A DNA stretch of 64,000 nucleotides from CAVWGP01 sp963754645 (lineage in GTDB: Bacteria > Pseudomonadota > Alphaproteobacteria > Bin65): the NCBI GenBank assembly GCA_963754645.1, contig CAVWGP010000011.1:868001-932000 (forward strand), in the 5' to 3' direction. The notes under the pieces were generated by a model. The model was not told where the DNA came from, did no database searches, and saw only the letters and a program-made list of their open reading frames with translations. Below are positions 44,522-52,170 of the stretch, in pieces (position 1 is the first letter of the stretch; each line of letters begins with the position of its first letter). The position numbers were made by a program, and so were the translations under genes.

Positions 44522-45821
44522 ATGATGATGGCTGAACCGACGCCCGATCGTGGCGGGCGCGATCTCAACGACAGCGACTTGCTCGATCTCGTCCAGAAGC
44601 AGACCTTGCGTTATTTCTGGGACTTCGCGCATCCCACCAGCGGCCTGAGCCGCGAGCGCAGCAACAGTCCCTTCGGTTACGGCGCCGAAGTCGTCACCAC
44701 CGGCGGTTCCGGTTTCGGCGCGATGGCGATCGTCGCCGGCGCGGCGCGCGGCTGGATCGCGCGGGCGGACGCCGCCGGGCGGTTGCTGAAAACGGTCGAT
44801 TTTCTCGCTGCCGCCGAGCGCTATCGCGGCGTCTTTCCCCATTGGCTGCACGGCGACACCGGGCGGACGATCCCGTTCAGCCCGCGCGACGACGGCGCCG
44901 ATCTCGTCGAGACGGCGTTTCTCATGGCCGGCCTGCTCTGCGCGCGGCAGTATTTCGCCGCCGATACGACAGCGGAAAGAGCCTTGCGCGCCGGCATCGA
45001 CGCGCTGTGGTCGGCGGTCGAATGGAACTGGCACACGCGCGACGGCGGCGACGTGCTGTATTGGCATTGGAGCCCGCGACACGGCTGGGCCATGAATCAC
45101 CAAGTGCGCGGCTGGAACGAATGCCTCATCGCCTACGTGTTGGCCGCTTCGGCGCCGCGCCACGCAATCGCGGCCGATGTCTATCATCGTGGCTGGGCCG
45201 GCGGCGCGCATTTCACGAACGGGCACAGCTATGACGGCATCGCGCTGCCGCTCGGCCCCGAGCGCGGCGGCCCGCTGTTCTTCTCGCATTATTCGTTTCT
45301 CGGCCTCGATCCGCGCGGCCTCAAGGATCGCTACGCCGATTATTGGCTGCAGAACCGCAATCACGTCCTGATCAATCGCGCGCATTGCATGCGCAATCCG
45401 CACGGTTACCGGGGCTACGGCGCCGATTGCTGGGGCCTCACCGCCTGCGACAATCACGAAGGCTACGGCGCGCACGCGCCCGACAACGATCTCGGCGTCA
45501 TCGCGCCGACCGCGGCGCTGGCGTCGTTCCCCTACACGCCCGATCACAGCATGCAGGCCTTGCGGCATTTTCACGGCCGCTTGGCGGGCAAGCTGTGGGG
45601 CGAATACGGCTTCAAGGACTCGTTCAACGAAAGCAAGAACTGGTATGCCGAATCCTATCTCGCGATCGACCAAGGGCCGATCGTCGTCATGATCGAAAAT
45701 CACCGCAGCGCGCTGCTGTGGAAACTATTCATGTCGTGCCCCGAAGTGTTGGGCGGTCTGCAGCAAGCTCGGCTTCGAAAGCCCGCACCTCGCCGGTGCC
45801 GGCGCCCTGGCCGTTTCCTGA
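44522..45821 (+). pseudogene. GH144/PF10091 glucanase-like protein with 3' +1 frameshift
   Basis: About 430 residues related to the glucoamylase-like domain PF10091, which includes GH144 endo-beta-1,2-glucanases. Recognisable stretches are QKQTLRYFWDFAHPTSGLSRER, TTGGSGFGAMAIVAG, TAFLMAGLLCARQYF, NHQVRGWNECLIAYVLAASA, FSHYSFLGLDPRG, CWGLTACDNHEGYGAHAPDND and FNESKNWYAESYLAIDQGPIVVMIENHRS. At about 45764 the frame breaks after CPEVLGGLQ. Dropping one C gives KLGFESPHLAGAGALAVS and a stop at 45819-45821, one base before the next ATG. As given, the protein reads into a basic tail to 45835. No signal peptide. The catalytic body is intact, so activity may be retained. Confidence 0.82.
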
Positions 45822-45822
45822 C

Positions 45823-47208
45823 ATGGCGCCGATGACGAAGGGAACCGGCGCCGATCTCGGCCGCTGGATGGAAACCCAGGCGCGCATCGCGGCCGGCAAG
45901 CTGGCCGGCTGCATTTCGGCGACCGGATTGACCAAGCGCCGCGTGGGCTTCGGGCAAACGGTGGTGCCGGCGGCGGGCTCGGTGCTGGCCTCGCCCGAGA
46001 TCGGCAGCAGCGACACCGAACCGGATTATTTTTTCGATTGGACGCGCGATTCGGCCGTGGTCTTGGACGCCGTGCTGGCGCTGCATCGCAGCCGCGACCG
46101 GACCGCCGATTGGCCGCGCAAGATCGATGAAATCGTCCGCTTCAATCTCGATCTGGCGAACATCGACGGCGCGCGGTTTCTGCAAGGCAATGATTTCCGC
46201 GCCGCCGTGGCGCCCGATTATTTGCAGTTCGTGCGGCCCGATGCCGAACTCGCGGCGGTTCAAGGCAGCAGGGTCGGCGACGAGGTCCGCTACAATGCCG
46301 ACGGCACGCTGGATTTCATCAAGTGGTCGCGCCCGCAACATGACGGGCCGGCATTGCGCGCGCTCGTCGCCATGCGGATCGGCGAGCGCATCCAAACCTT
46401 GGCCGCGCCGGCCAAATTCCGATTGGACGCGTTGATACTCGGCGATCTCGATTACACATGCAGCCGCGCCGGCCAGGATTGCATCGATATCTGGGAAGAG
46501 GAGCTGGGCCGCCACTATTATACGTCGCTGGTGCAGCTCGCGGCCCTGCGGCGCGGCGCCTTGTGGATGGAGGCCGCGCGCGACCAGGATCGGGCCCGGC
46601 GCTACGCCGCGGCGGCGGCGCTGCTCGAACGGCCGCAAGATGCGTTCTGGTCGGGCAAGCAGTCCTTCTATCGCAGCCGGATTTTGCCCGGCGGCGGCGC
46701 GAGCGCCAAGGAACTCGATATCTCGGTTCTCCTGGCCGTCCTGCATGCCGGCATCGAAAACGGTCCGCACAGCGTCCTCGATCGACGGGTTCATGCCACC
46801 TTGTTGCGGCTCGAAGCGCTGTTCGCCGCCGAATACAGGATCAACCGCGCGGTCGGGCGCGGCCTGTCCTTCGGCCGCTACAAGGGCGACAAATACGTCA
46901 GCGGCGGCGCCTACTTCTTTTCGACCTTCGCCGCCGCCGAATTCCACTACCGGCGCGCTGGCGCCGCGCGCGCTGGCGCCGCGCGCGCTGGCGCCGCCGC
47001 GCCGGCCGTCGAGAGCCCCGAAGCTTGTATCGCGGCCGGCGATGCGATCATGTGGCGGACGCGCGAATTCATTCCAGCCTCGGGCGAACTGTCGGAGCAA
47101 TTCGATCAGGCGACCGGCGAACCGAGCTCGGCGCGCAATCTTTCGTGGAGTTATGCCGCTTTTGTGACCGCATGGCTGGCCCGCAATGACGCTGGCCGAA
47201 CCCCATAA
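45823..47208 (+). CDS. GH15 glucoamylase-like glucosidase
   Basis: A 461-residue (alpha/alpha)6-barrel enzyme that releases glucose from alpha-glucans. The N-terminal region reads VVPAAGSVLASPE and YFFDWTRDSAVVLD. The catalytic acid lies in DIWEEELG (about 222-229) and the base in GELSEQFD (about 422-429). It ends with NLSWSYAAFVTAWLAR. It has no secretion signal or starch-binding domain. A three-fold RAGAA repeat (46954-46998) sits in a loop. It begins one base after the restored stop of the GH144-like gene. Confidence 0.9.
   Translation: MAPMTKGTGADLGRWMETQARIAAGKLAGCISATGLTKRRVGFGQTVVPAAGSVLASPEIGSSDTEPDYFFDWTRDSAVVLDAVLALHRSRDRTADWPRKIDEIVRFNLDLANIDGARFLQGNDFRAAVAPDYLQFVRPDAELAAVQGSRVGDEVRYNADGTLDFIKWSRPQHDGPALRALVAMRIGERIQTLAAPAKFRLDALILGDLDYTCSRAGQDCIDIWEEELGRHYYTSLVQLAALRRGALWMEAARDQDRARRYAAAAALLERPQDAFWSGKQSFYRSRILPGGGASAKELDISVLLAVLHAGIENGPHSVLDRRVHATLLRLEALFAAEYRINRAVGRGLSFGRYKGDKYVSGGAYFFSTFAAAEFHYRRAGAARAGAARAGAAAPAVESPEACIAAGDAIMWRTREFIPASGELSEQFDQATGEPSSARNLSWSYAAFVTAWLARNDAGRTP
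46954..46998 (+). repeat. 15-base tandem repeat x3 inside the GH15 gene
   Basis: Three copies of CGCGCTGGCGCCGCG (third ends GCC) encode RAGAA three times between conserved helices. In-frame units mean copy number can vary without loss of frame. Confidence 0.85.
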
Positions 47209-47349
47209 TGTCCTGTTTCCCGCCGCTCTAAGGTGCGCTATAAAACCCGGGTTCTTTTGGCCGCGGGCCCAATCGCCTGTCGCAGCCGTGCCTGAAGGCG
47301 CCACCCGTCGGCTCATTGTCCCTAAAATTTCATGTGGAGGAGAATTGGA

Positions 47350-47838
47350 ATGGCCAAGCTCAACATCAATGGCAAAGTACGCGATGTGCAGGTTAGCCCA
47401 GACACGCCGCTGCTGTGGGCGATCCGCGAGCAGGTTGGCCTGACCGGAACCAAATACGGTTGCGGCGTCGCGCAGTGCGGGGCCTGTTCGGTACACATCA
47501 ACGGCGAAGTGCAGCGCTCGTGCTCGATCCCGGTGAGCGCCGTCAAGCCGACCGACAAGATCGTCACCATCGAAGGCCTGTCGCCGACGACGACGCACCC
47601 GCTGCAAAAGGCGTGGCTCGCGCTCGACGTGCCGCAATGCGGCTATTGCCAATCGGGCCAGTTGATGGCCGCCGCCGCGCTGCTCAAGAAAAAACCGAAA
47701 CCGACCGACGCCGATATCGACGAGGCGATGACCAATATTTGCCGCTGCGGCACCTATCAGCGGATCCGCGCCGGCATTCATATGGCCGCCGGCAGCTCGG
47801 CCTCGAACGCGCCGACGACGACCAAGACCAAAGGCTGA
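47350..47838 (+). CDS. [2Fe-2S] subunit of XDH-family molybdenum hydroxylase (IorA-like)
   Basis: A 162-residue small subunit of an aldehyde/isoquinoline-type dehydrogenase. The plant-type [2Fe-2S] cluster ligands are C38, C43, C46 and C58 (GCGVAQCGAC...RSC). The second cluster ligands are C97, C100, C131 and C133 (CGYCQSG...CRCGTY). It passes electrons from the Mo site to an acceptor, often a cytochrome. The ATG at 47350 follows GGAGGAG. It leads the cluster with the large subunit 14 bases downstream. Confidence 0.92.
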   Translation: MAKLNINGKVRDVQVSPDTPLLWAIREQVGLTGTKYGCGVAQCGACSVHINGEVQRSCSIPVSAVKPTDKIVTIEGLSPTTTHPLQKAWLALDVPQCGYCQSGQLMAAAALLKKKPKPTDADIDEAMTNICRCGTYQRIRAGIHMAAGSSASNAPTTTKTKG

Positions 47839-47852
47839 GGGGGAGCTGAGCC

Positions 47853-50048
47853 ATGAAAAAATCCGCGAAATTCTCCCGCCGCAGCTTCATCGTCGGCACC
47901 GGCACTGTTGCCGGCGGCGGTTTGGCGCTCGGTTTCAATATTCCCGGCATCGGCGAAGCACAGGCGCAGAAGGCCGGCACGGCCGGCACCGAAGTCAATG
48001 CCTGGGTGGTCATCAAGCCCGATAGCTCATGCGTCATCCGCATCGCGCGCTCCGAGATGGGGCAGGGAACCTGGACCGGCCTGTCGCAGCTCGTCGCCGA
48101 AGAGCTCGAATGCGATTGGAAGAAGGTGCAAGCCGAATACCCCACGCCCGGCCAAAATCTGCTCCGCAAGCGCGTCTGGGGCGACATGTCGACCGGCGGC
48201 AGCCGCGGCATCCGCGCCTCGCATGATTACGTCCGCCAGGGCGGCGCCGCCGCGCGCATCATGCTGCTGCAAGCCGCGGCCGATCAGTGGAAGGTGCCGG
48301 TTGGCGAACTTACCGTCGCCAATGGCGTCATCACCCACGCGGCCTCGAAGCGGACGACGACCTACGGCGCGGTTGCGCCGGCCGCGGCGAAGGTTACGCC
48401 GCCGGATATGAAGTCGATCAAACTCAAGGATCCGAAGGATTGGAAAGTCGCGGGCAAGCCGGTCAAGCGGCTCGACACCGCCGATAAGCTCAACGGCAAG
48501 CAGATCTACGGCTTCGATATCAAAATGCCCGGCATGCTGATCGCGGCAATCCGCGATTCGCACGTCTTCGGCGCGAAAATCACCAACATCGACGACGCGA
48601 AGGCGAAGGCCATGCCCGGCGTCAAGCGGGTGGTGAAGGTCGACGACACGGCCGTGGCGGTTGTCGCCGACACTTGGTGGCAGGCCAAAACGGCGCTCGA
48701 GGCGGTGAAAGTCGCCTATGCGAGCGGCCCGAACGACAAAGTCTCGAGCGCCTCGATCGCCGAGTTCCTCAAGGCCGGCCTCGATTCGAAAGAAAACATC
48801 TTCACGGCCAATAAGGCGGGCGATGCCGTTGCGGCGATCGCCGGTGCCGCGAAGAAGGTCGAGGGCGTCTACGGCGTGCCGTTCCTCAATCACGTCACCA
48901 TGGAGCCGATGAACTGCACGGCGAAGTGGACGCCGGAAAAGTGCGAAGTCTGGGTGCCGACGCAAAACGGCGATGCCGCGCTCGCGGCTTGTTCGGCGGC
49001 GGCCGGCCTGCCGCCGGAAAAATGCGACGTCTTCAAGCTGCACCTCGGCGGCGGTTTCGGCCGGCGCGGCTTCCAGGACTACGTGACCCAGGCGGTCCTC
49101 ATCGCCAAGCAGATGCCCGGCACGCCGGTCAAGCTTCTCTGGTCGCGCGAAGAGGACATGCTGCACGGCAAGTTCCACCCGATCACGCAGGCCAAGCTGA
49201 CGGGCGGCTTGAACGACAAGGGCGAGCTCGTCGGCCTGCATTTCCGCATTTCGGGCCAATCGATCCTCGCCCAAGTCCGCCCGGAAGCCCTGCAGAACGG
49301 CTTGGATCCGGTGACCTTCCAAGGCCTGTTCGAAAAGCAGGACGCGCCGTTCGGCCCGATCGGCTATTCGATCCCGAACGTCACCATCGACCACGCCATG
49401 CGCAACACGCACGTGCCGGTCGGTTTCTGGCGCGGCGTCAATCACAACCAAAACGCGATCTATCTCGAATGCTTCATGGACGAGCTGGCGCACGCCGCGG
49501 GCAAGGATCCGCTCGAGTTCCGGCGCGCCCTGATGACCAAGCATCCGAAGCACCTCGCGGTCCTCAATGCCGTTGCCGACAAGATCGGCTGGGGCAAGAC
49601 GCCGCCCGCGGCCGGCGTGTTCCGCGGCATTGCGCAACAAGCGGGCTTCGGCAGCTATGTCGCCGGCGCCGCCGAAGTCTCGGTCACCAACGGCAAGGTC
49701 AAGGTGCACCGCATCGTCATGGGCACGGATAGCGGCCACGTCGTCAATCCGGATCAAGTCGAGGCGCAGATCGTCGGCTCGGTCGCCTACGGTCTCAGCC
49801 ATTGCTTGTACGAAGAATGCACCGTCAAGGACGGCCGCATGGTCCAGGAAAACCTCGACGCATACGAGATCCTCCGCATGGCGGAATTCCCGAAGGTCGA
49901 GACAGTCCTGGTGCCTTCGGGCGGATTCTGGGGCGGTGTCGGCGAGCCGACCATCATGGTCGTGGCACCCGCCGTCTTGAACGCCATCTTCGCGGCGACG
50001 GGCAAGCGTGTCCGCACGACGCCGTTGAAGAACGTCAAGCTGGCCTAG
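47853..50048 (+). CDS. Molybdopterin-binding large subunit, XDH/IorB family (copy 1)
   Basis: A 731-residue molybdenum hydroxylase subunit. The Tat signal (SRRSFIVGTGTVAGGGLALG) targets it to the periplasm. Mo-cofactor motifs include GGSRGIRASHDYVRQGGAAAR, GGGFGRRGFQDYV, FWRGVNHNQNAIYLECFMDE, and the catalytic-Glu motif GGVGEPTIMVV near the C-terminus. Substrates in the family are aldehydes and N-heterocycles, and cannot be fixed here. It pairs with the [2Fe-2S] protein and is followed 11 bases later by soxX. A paralogue lies inverted at 53781-55979. Confidence 0.9.
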   Translation: MKKSAKFSRRSFIVGTGTVAGGGLALGFNIPGIGEAQAQKAGTAGTEVNAWVVIKPDSSCVIRIARSEMGQGTWTGLSQLVAEELECDWKKVQAEYPTPGQNLLRKRVWGDMSTGGSRGIRASHDYVRQGGAAARIMLLQAAADQWKVPVGELTVANGVITHAASKRTTTYGAVAPAAAKVTPPDMKSIKLKDPKDWKVAGKPVKRLDTADKLNGKQIYGFDIKMPGMLIAAIRDSHVFGAKITNIDDAKAKAMPGVKRVVKVDDTAVAVVADTWWQAKTALEAVKVAYASGPNDKVSSASIAEFLKAGLDSKENIFTANKAGDAVAAIAGAAKKVEGVYGVPFLNHVTMEPMNCTAKWTPEKCEVWVPTQNGDAALAACSAAAGLPPEKCDVFKLHLGGGFGRRGFQDYVTQAVLIAKQMPGTPVKLLWSREEDMLHGKFHPITQAKLTGGLNDKGELVGLHFRISGQSILAQVRPEALQNGLDPVTFQGLFEKQDAPFGPIGYSIPNVTIDHAMRNTHVPVGFWRGVNHNQNAIYLECFMDELAHAAGKDPLEFRRALMTKHPKHLAVLNAVADKIGWGKTPPAAGVFRGIAQQAGFGSYVAGAAEVSVTNGKVKVHRIVMGTDSGHVVNPDQVEAQIVGSVAYGLSHCLYEECTVKDGRMVQENLDAYEILRMAEFPKVETVLVPSGGFWGGVGEPTIMVVAPAVLNAIFAATGKRVRTTPLKNVKLA

Positions 50049-50059
50049 CCGGTCGGGTG

Positions 50060-50515
50060 ATGGCGCGGCCAAGCTGCCTCGCGGTCGTCGCGATGGTTGG
50101 CTTGGCCGCGCCGCATTTCGGACTTGGCACGGCGGCGGCGCAGCCGGCGGAGATCGTGGGCGACGAAGTGCCCAAGTCGCTGACCGGCGCGGCGGGGAAC
50201 GCGGCGCGCGGCCGCGAGATCGTGCTCGGTCAAACCAGGGGCAATTGCGCCATCTGCCATGCCGTGCCGGCGCCGGACGAGAAATACCACGGCGATCTGG
50301 CGCCCCGCTTGCACGGCGTCGGGAGCCGGCTCAATCGAGGCCAGATTCGCTTGCGCATGGTGGATAGCCGGCGCATCAATCCGCGTTCGATCATGCCGGC
50401 TTATTACCGGATCGAGGGGTTGAAGCGCGTGGCGGCCGCCTTTTCCGGCAAGACGGTGTTTACGGCGGCGGAGATCGAAGACGTCGTCGCCTATTTGGCG
50501 ACCCTCACCGATTGA
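50060..50515 (+). CDS. soxX: Sulfur oxidation c-type cytochrome SoxX
   Basis: A 151-residue monoheme cytochrome, periplasmic after removal of a signal peptide (MARPSCLAVVAMVGL... AAAQ). Heme motif CAICH within NCAICHAVPAPDEKYHGDLAP; MPAYYR gives the axial Met region. SoxX pairs with SoxA to oxidise thiosulfate onto SoxY. It starts 11 bases after the Mo subunit and could alternatively take electrons from it. The SoxX identity follows from motif spacing and the adjoining soxYZA. Confidence 0.88.
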   Translation: MARPSCLAVVAMVGLAAPHFGLGTAAAQPAEIVGDEVPKSLTGAAGNAARGREIVLGQTRGNCAICHAVPAPDEKYHGDLAPRLHGVGSRLNRGQIRLRMVDSRRINPRSIMPAYYRIEGLKRVAAAFSGKTVFTAAEIEDVVAYLATLTD

Positions 50516-50527
50516 GGACGCGAGGCC

Positions 50528-51010
50528 ATGAACGGAAACGATCGAAACCAAAACCCCGGCATCTTGACGCGCCGCATGTTCGTGGCCGGCGGCACCGGCG
50601 TGCTGATCGCCGCGCGCATGGCGAGCCCGGCCTCGGCCACGCCCGAAAGCATGGCGGCGGCGATGAAAGAGGTTTTGGGCGGCGCCGCGGTCAAGCCCGG
50701 GCGCGTCAAGCTCGAAATCCCGTCGCTCGCCGAAAACGGCAATTCGGTGCCGCTCGCGGTCGCGGTCGAAAGCCCGATGACGGCCGCCGATCACGTGGCG
50801 GGCATCTATATTTTCTCCGAGAAGAATCCCTCGGCCAATGTCGTGCATTTCCAGCTCGGGCCGCGCGCCGGCCGCGCCGCGATCAACACCAATATCCGCC
50901 TCGCCGATACGCAAACGATCGTGGCCGTGGCGAAGATGAGCGACGGCTCGTGCTGGTCGGGGACGGCGAGCGTCATCGTCACCATCTCCGCCTGCCTCGA
51001 AGACAGTTGA
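50528..51010 (+). CDS. soxY: SoxY-type sulfur carrier with altered C-terminus
   Basis: A 160-residue periplasmic carrier with a Tat-like signal (TRRMFVAGGTGVLIAARM). The body matches SoxY (KLEIPSLAENGNSVPLAVAVES, HVAGIYIFSEKNP, TNIRLADTQTIVAVAKMSDGS). The canonical swinging-arm end GGCGG is replaced by ISACLEDS; Cys156 is kept but without flanking glycines and not quite at the end. Sulfur intermediates normally ride on that Cys. The change may alter reach or substrate. Lies between soxX and soxZ. Confidence 0.82.
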   Translation: MNGNDRNQNPGILTRRMFVAGGTGVLIAARMASPASATPESMAAAMKEVLGGAAVKPGRVKLEIPSLAENGNSVPLAVAVESPMTAADHVAGIYIFSEKNPSANVVHFQLGPRAGRAAINTNIRLADTQTIVAVAKMSDGSCWSGTASVIVTISACLEDS

Positions 51011-51020
51011 GCGCCGCGCC

Positions 51021-51341
51021 ATGCTGACCACGCGCATTCTCGTTCCCGCCAAGGCGAAAAAAGGCCAGGTCGTCGAGATCAAGACCTTGGTCGTCCATCC
51101 GATGGAAACCGGCTACCGCCGCGACAATGTCGGCGGCGCCATTCCGCGCAACATCATCGTGCGCCTCGCGTGCACCTATGCCGGCGCGGAAGTGTTCCGC
51201 ATGGACATGTTTACCGGCGTCGCCGCCAATCCGTTCGTCGCGTTTCACACCGTCGCGACCGAGAGCGGCGAGATGGTATTCACCTGGACCGACGAGCACG
51301 GCGTCGCGCATAGCGAGCGCAAGCGGATCGAGGTGACGTGA
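51021..51341 (+). CDS. soxZ: Thiosulfate oxidation carrier partner SoxZ
   Basis: A 106-residue Ig-like protein matching SoxZ (RILVPAKAKKGQVVEIKTLVVHPMETGYRRD... IIVRLACTYAGAEVFRMDMFTGVAANPFVAFHT). It forms a heterodimer with SoxY and is exported with it through the Tat path, so it has no signal of its own. Its last codon overlaps the GTG start of soxA. Confidence 0.93.
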   Translation: MLTTRILVPAKAKKGQVVEIKTLVVHPMETGYRRDNVGGAIPRNIIVRLACTYAGAEVFRMDMFTGVAANPFVAFHTVATESGEMVFTWTDEHGVAHSERKRIEVT

Positions 51342-52144
51342 GCGGCGGAGCGTTTCGCGCGCTTGTCCTTGCGCTGGCGCTGTCCGCTGCCGGCGCCGGC
51401 GCGCAGACCGGCCCGGGCAGCGAGCCGAAGCGCGGCATTCCGCTGGACGAGCTGCGTTCGGGCAGCGCGTTCCTGGCGCCCGAAACCAAGGCGCAGCAAG
51501 ACGATCTCACGGTCAATCCCGGCATGCTCTGGGTCGAGAAGGGCTTGGCCTTGTGGCGCCGCGCCGAGGGGACGGCGGCGCGATCCTGCGCCTCGTGCCA
51601 TGGCGAGCCGCAAAGCCTCGCCGGCGTTGCCACGCGCTATCCCGCTTACGATGCGCGGCTCGGCCGCTTGCTCAATCTCGAAACCCGCATCCAGGACTGC
51701 CGCGCCGAACGCCAGCAGGCCGCGCCGCTGCGCTACGAATCCGACGATCTTCTCGCGCTGACCGCGCTGGTCGCGCATCAATCGCGCGGCCAGCCCATGG
51801 CGGCGCGCATCGACGGGCCGGCGCGGCCGTTCTTCGATGCCGGCCGCGCGTTCTACTACGAGCGCCAGGGCCAGCTCGATCTGTCCTGCGCGCAATGCCA
51901 CGAAGACAATTGGGGCAAGCGCCTGCGCAACGAGCCGATCAGCCAGGGCCATGCCAACGGATACCCGATCTACCGGCTGGAATGGCAAGGCGCCGGCTCG
52001 CTGCATCGCCGCTTTCGCAGCTGCTTTCTCGGCGTGCGCGCCGAGCCCTTCGCGCCGGGCAGCGCCGAGTATATCAATCTCGAACTGTTTCTCGCCTGGC
52101 GCGCCCAAAGCCTCGCCATCGAGACACCCGCCGTAAGGCGTTAG
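51338..52144 (+). CDS. soxA: Diheme cytochrome SoxA
   Basis: About 268 residues from GTG 51338, with a signal peptide (FRALVLALALSAAGAGAQ). Two CXXCH hemes (CASCH at 84-88 and CAQCH near 190) mark the diheme form. The active-site cysteine lies in FRSCFLGVRAEPF, the usual C.....RAEP motif. With SoxX it conjugates thiosulfate to SoxYZ. SoxB and SoxCD are not in the window. Ends 26 bases before an ABC uptake gene. Confidence 0.92.
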   Translation: MSGGAFRALVLALALSAAGAGAQTGPGSEPKRGIPLDELRSGSAFLAPETKAQQDDLTVNPGMLWVEKGLALWRRAEGTAARSCASCHGEPQSLAGVATRYPAYDARLGRLLNLETRIQDCRAERQQAAPLRYESDDLLALTALVAHQSRGQPMAARIDGPARPFFDAGRAFYYERQGQLDLSCAQCHEDNWGKRLRNEPISQGHANGYPIYRLEWQGAGSLHRRFRSCFLGVRAEPFAPGSAEYINLELFLAWRAQSLAIETPAVRR

Positions 52145-52170
52145 CGGCGCCGGCGCCGCAGGAGGTTCCC

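Noticed and set aside
47350..52144. The XDH-type Mo subunit as a stand-in for SoxCD
   Set aside because: SoxC belongs to the sulfite-oxidase fold, not the XDH fold, so a direct swap is not supported.
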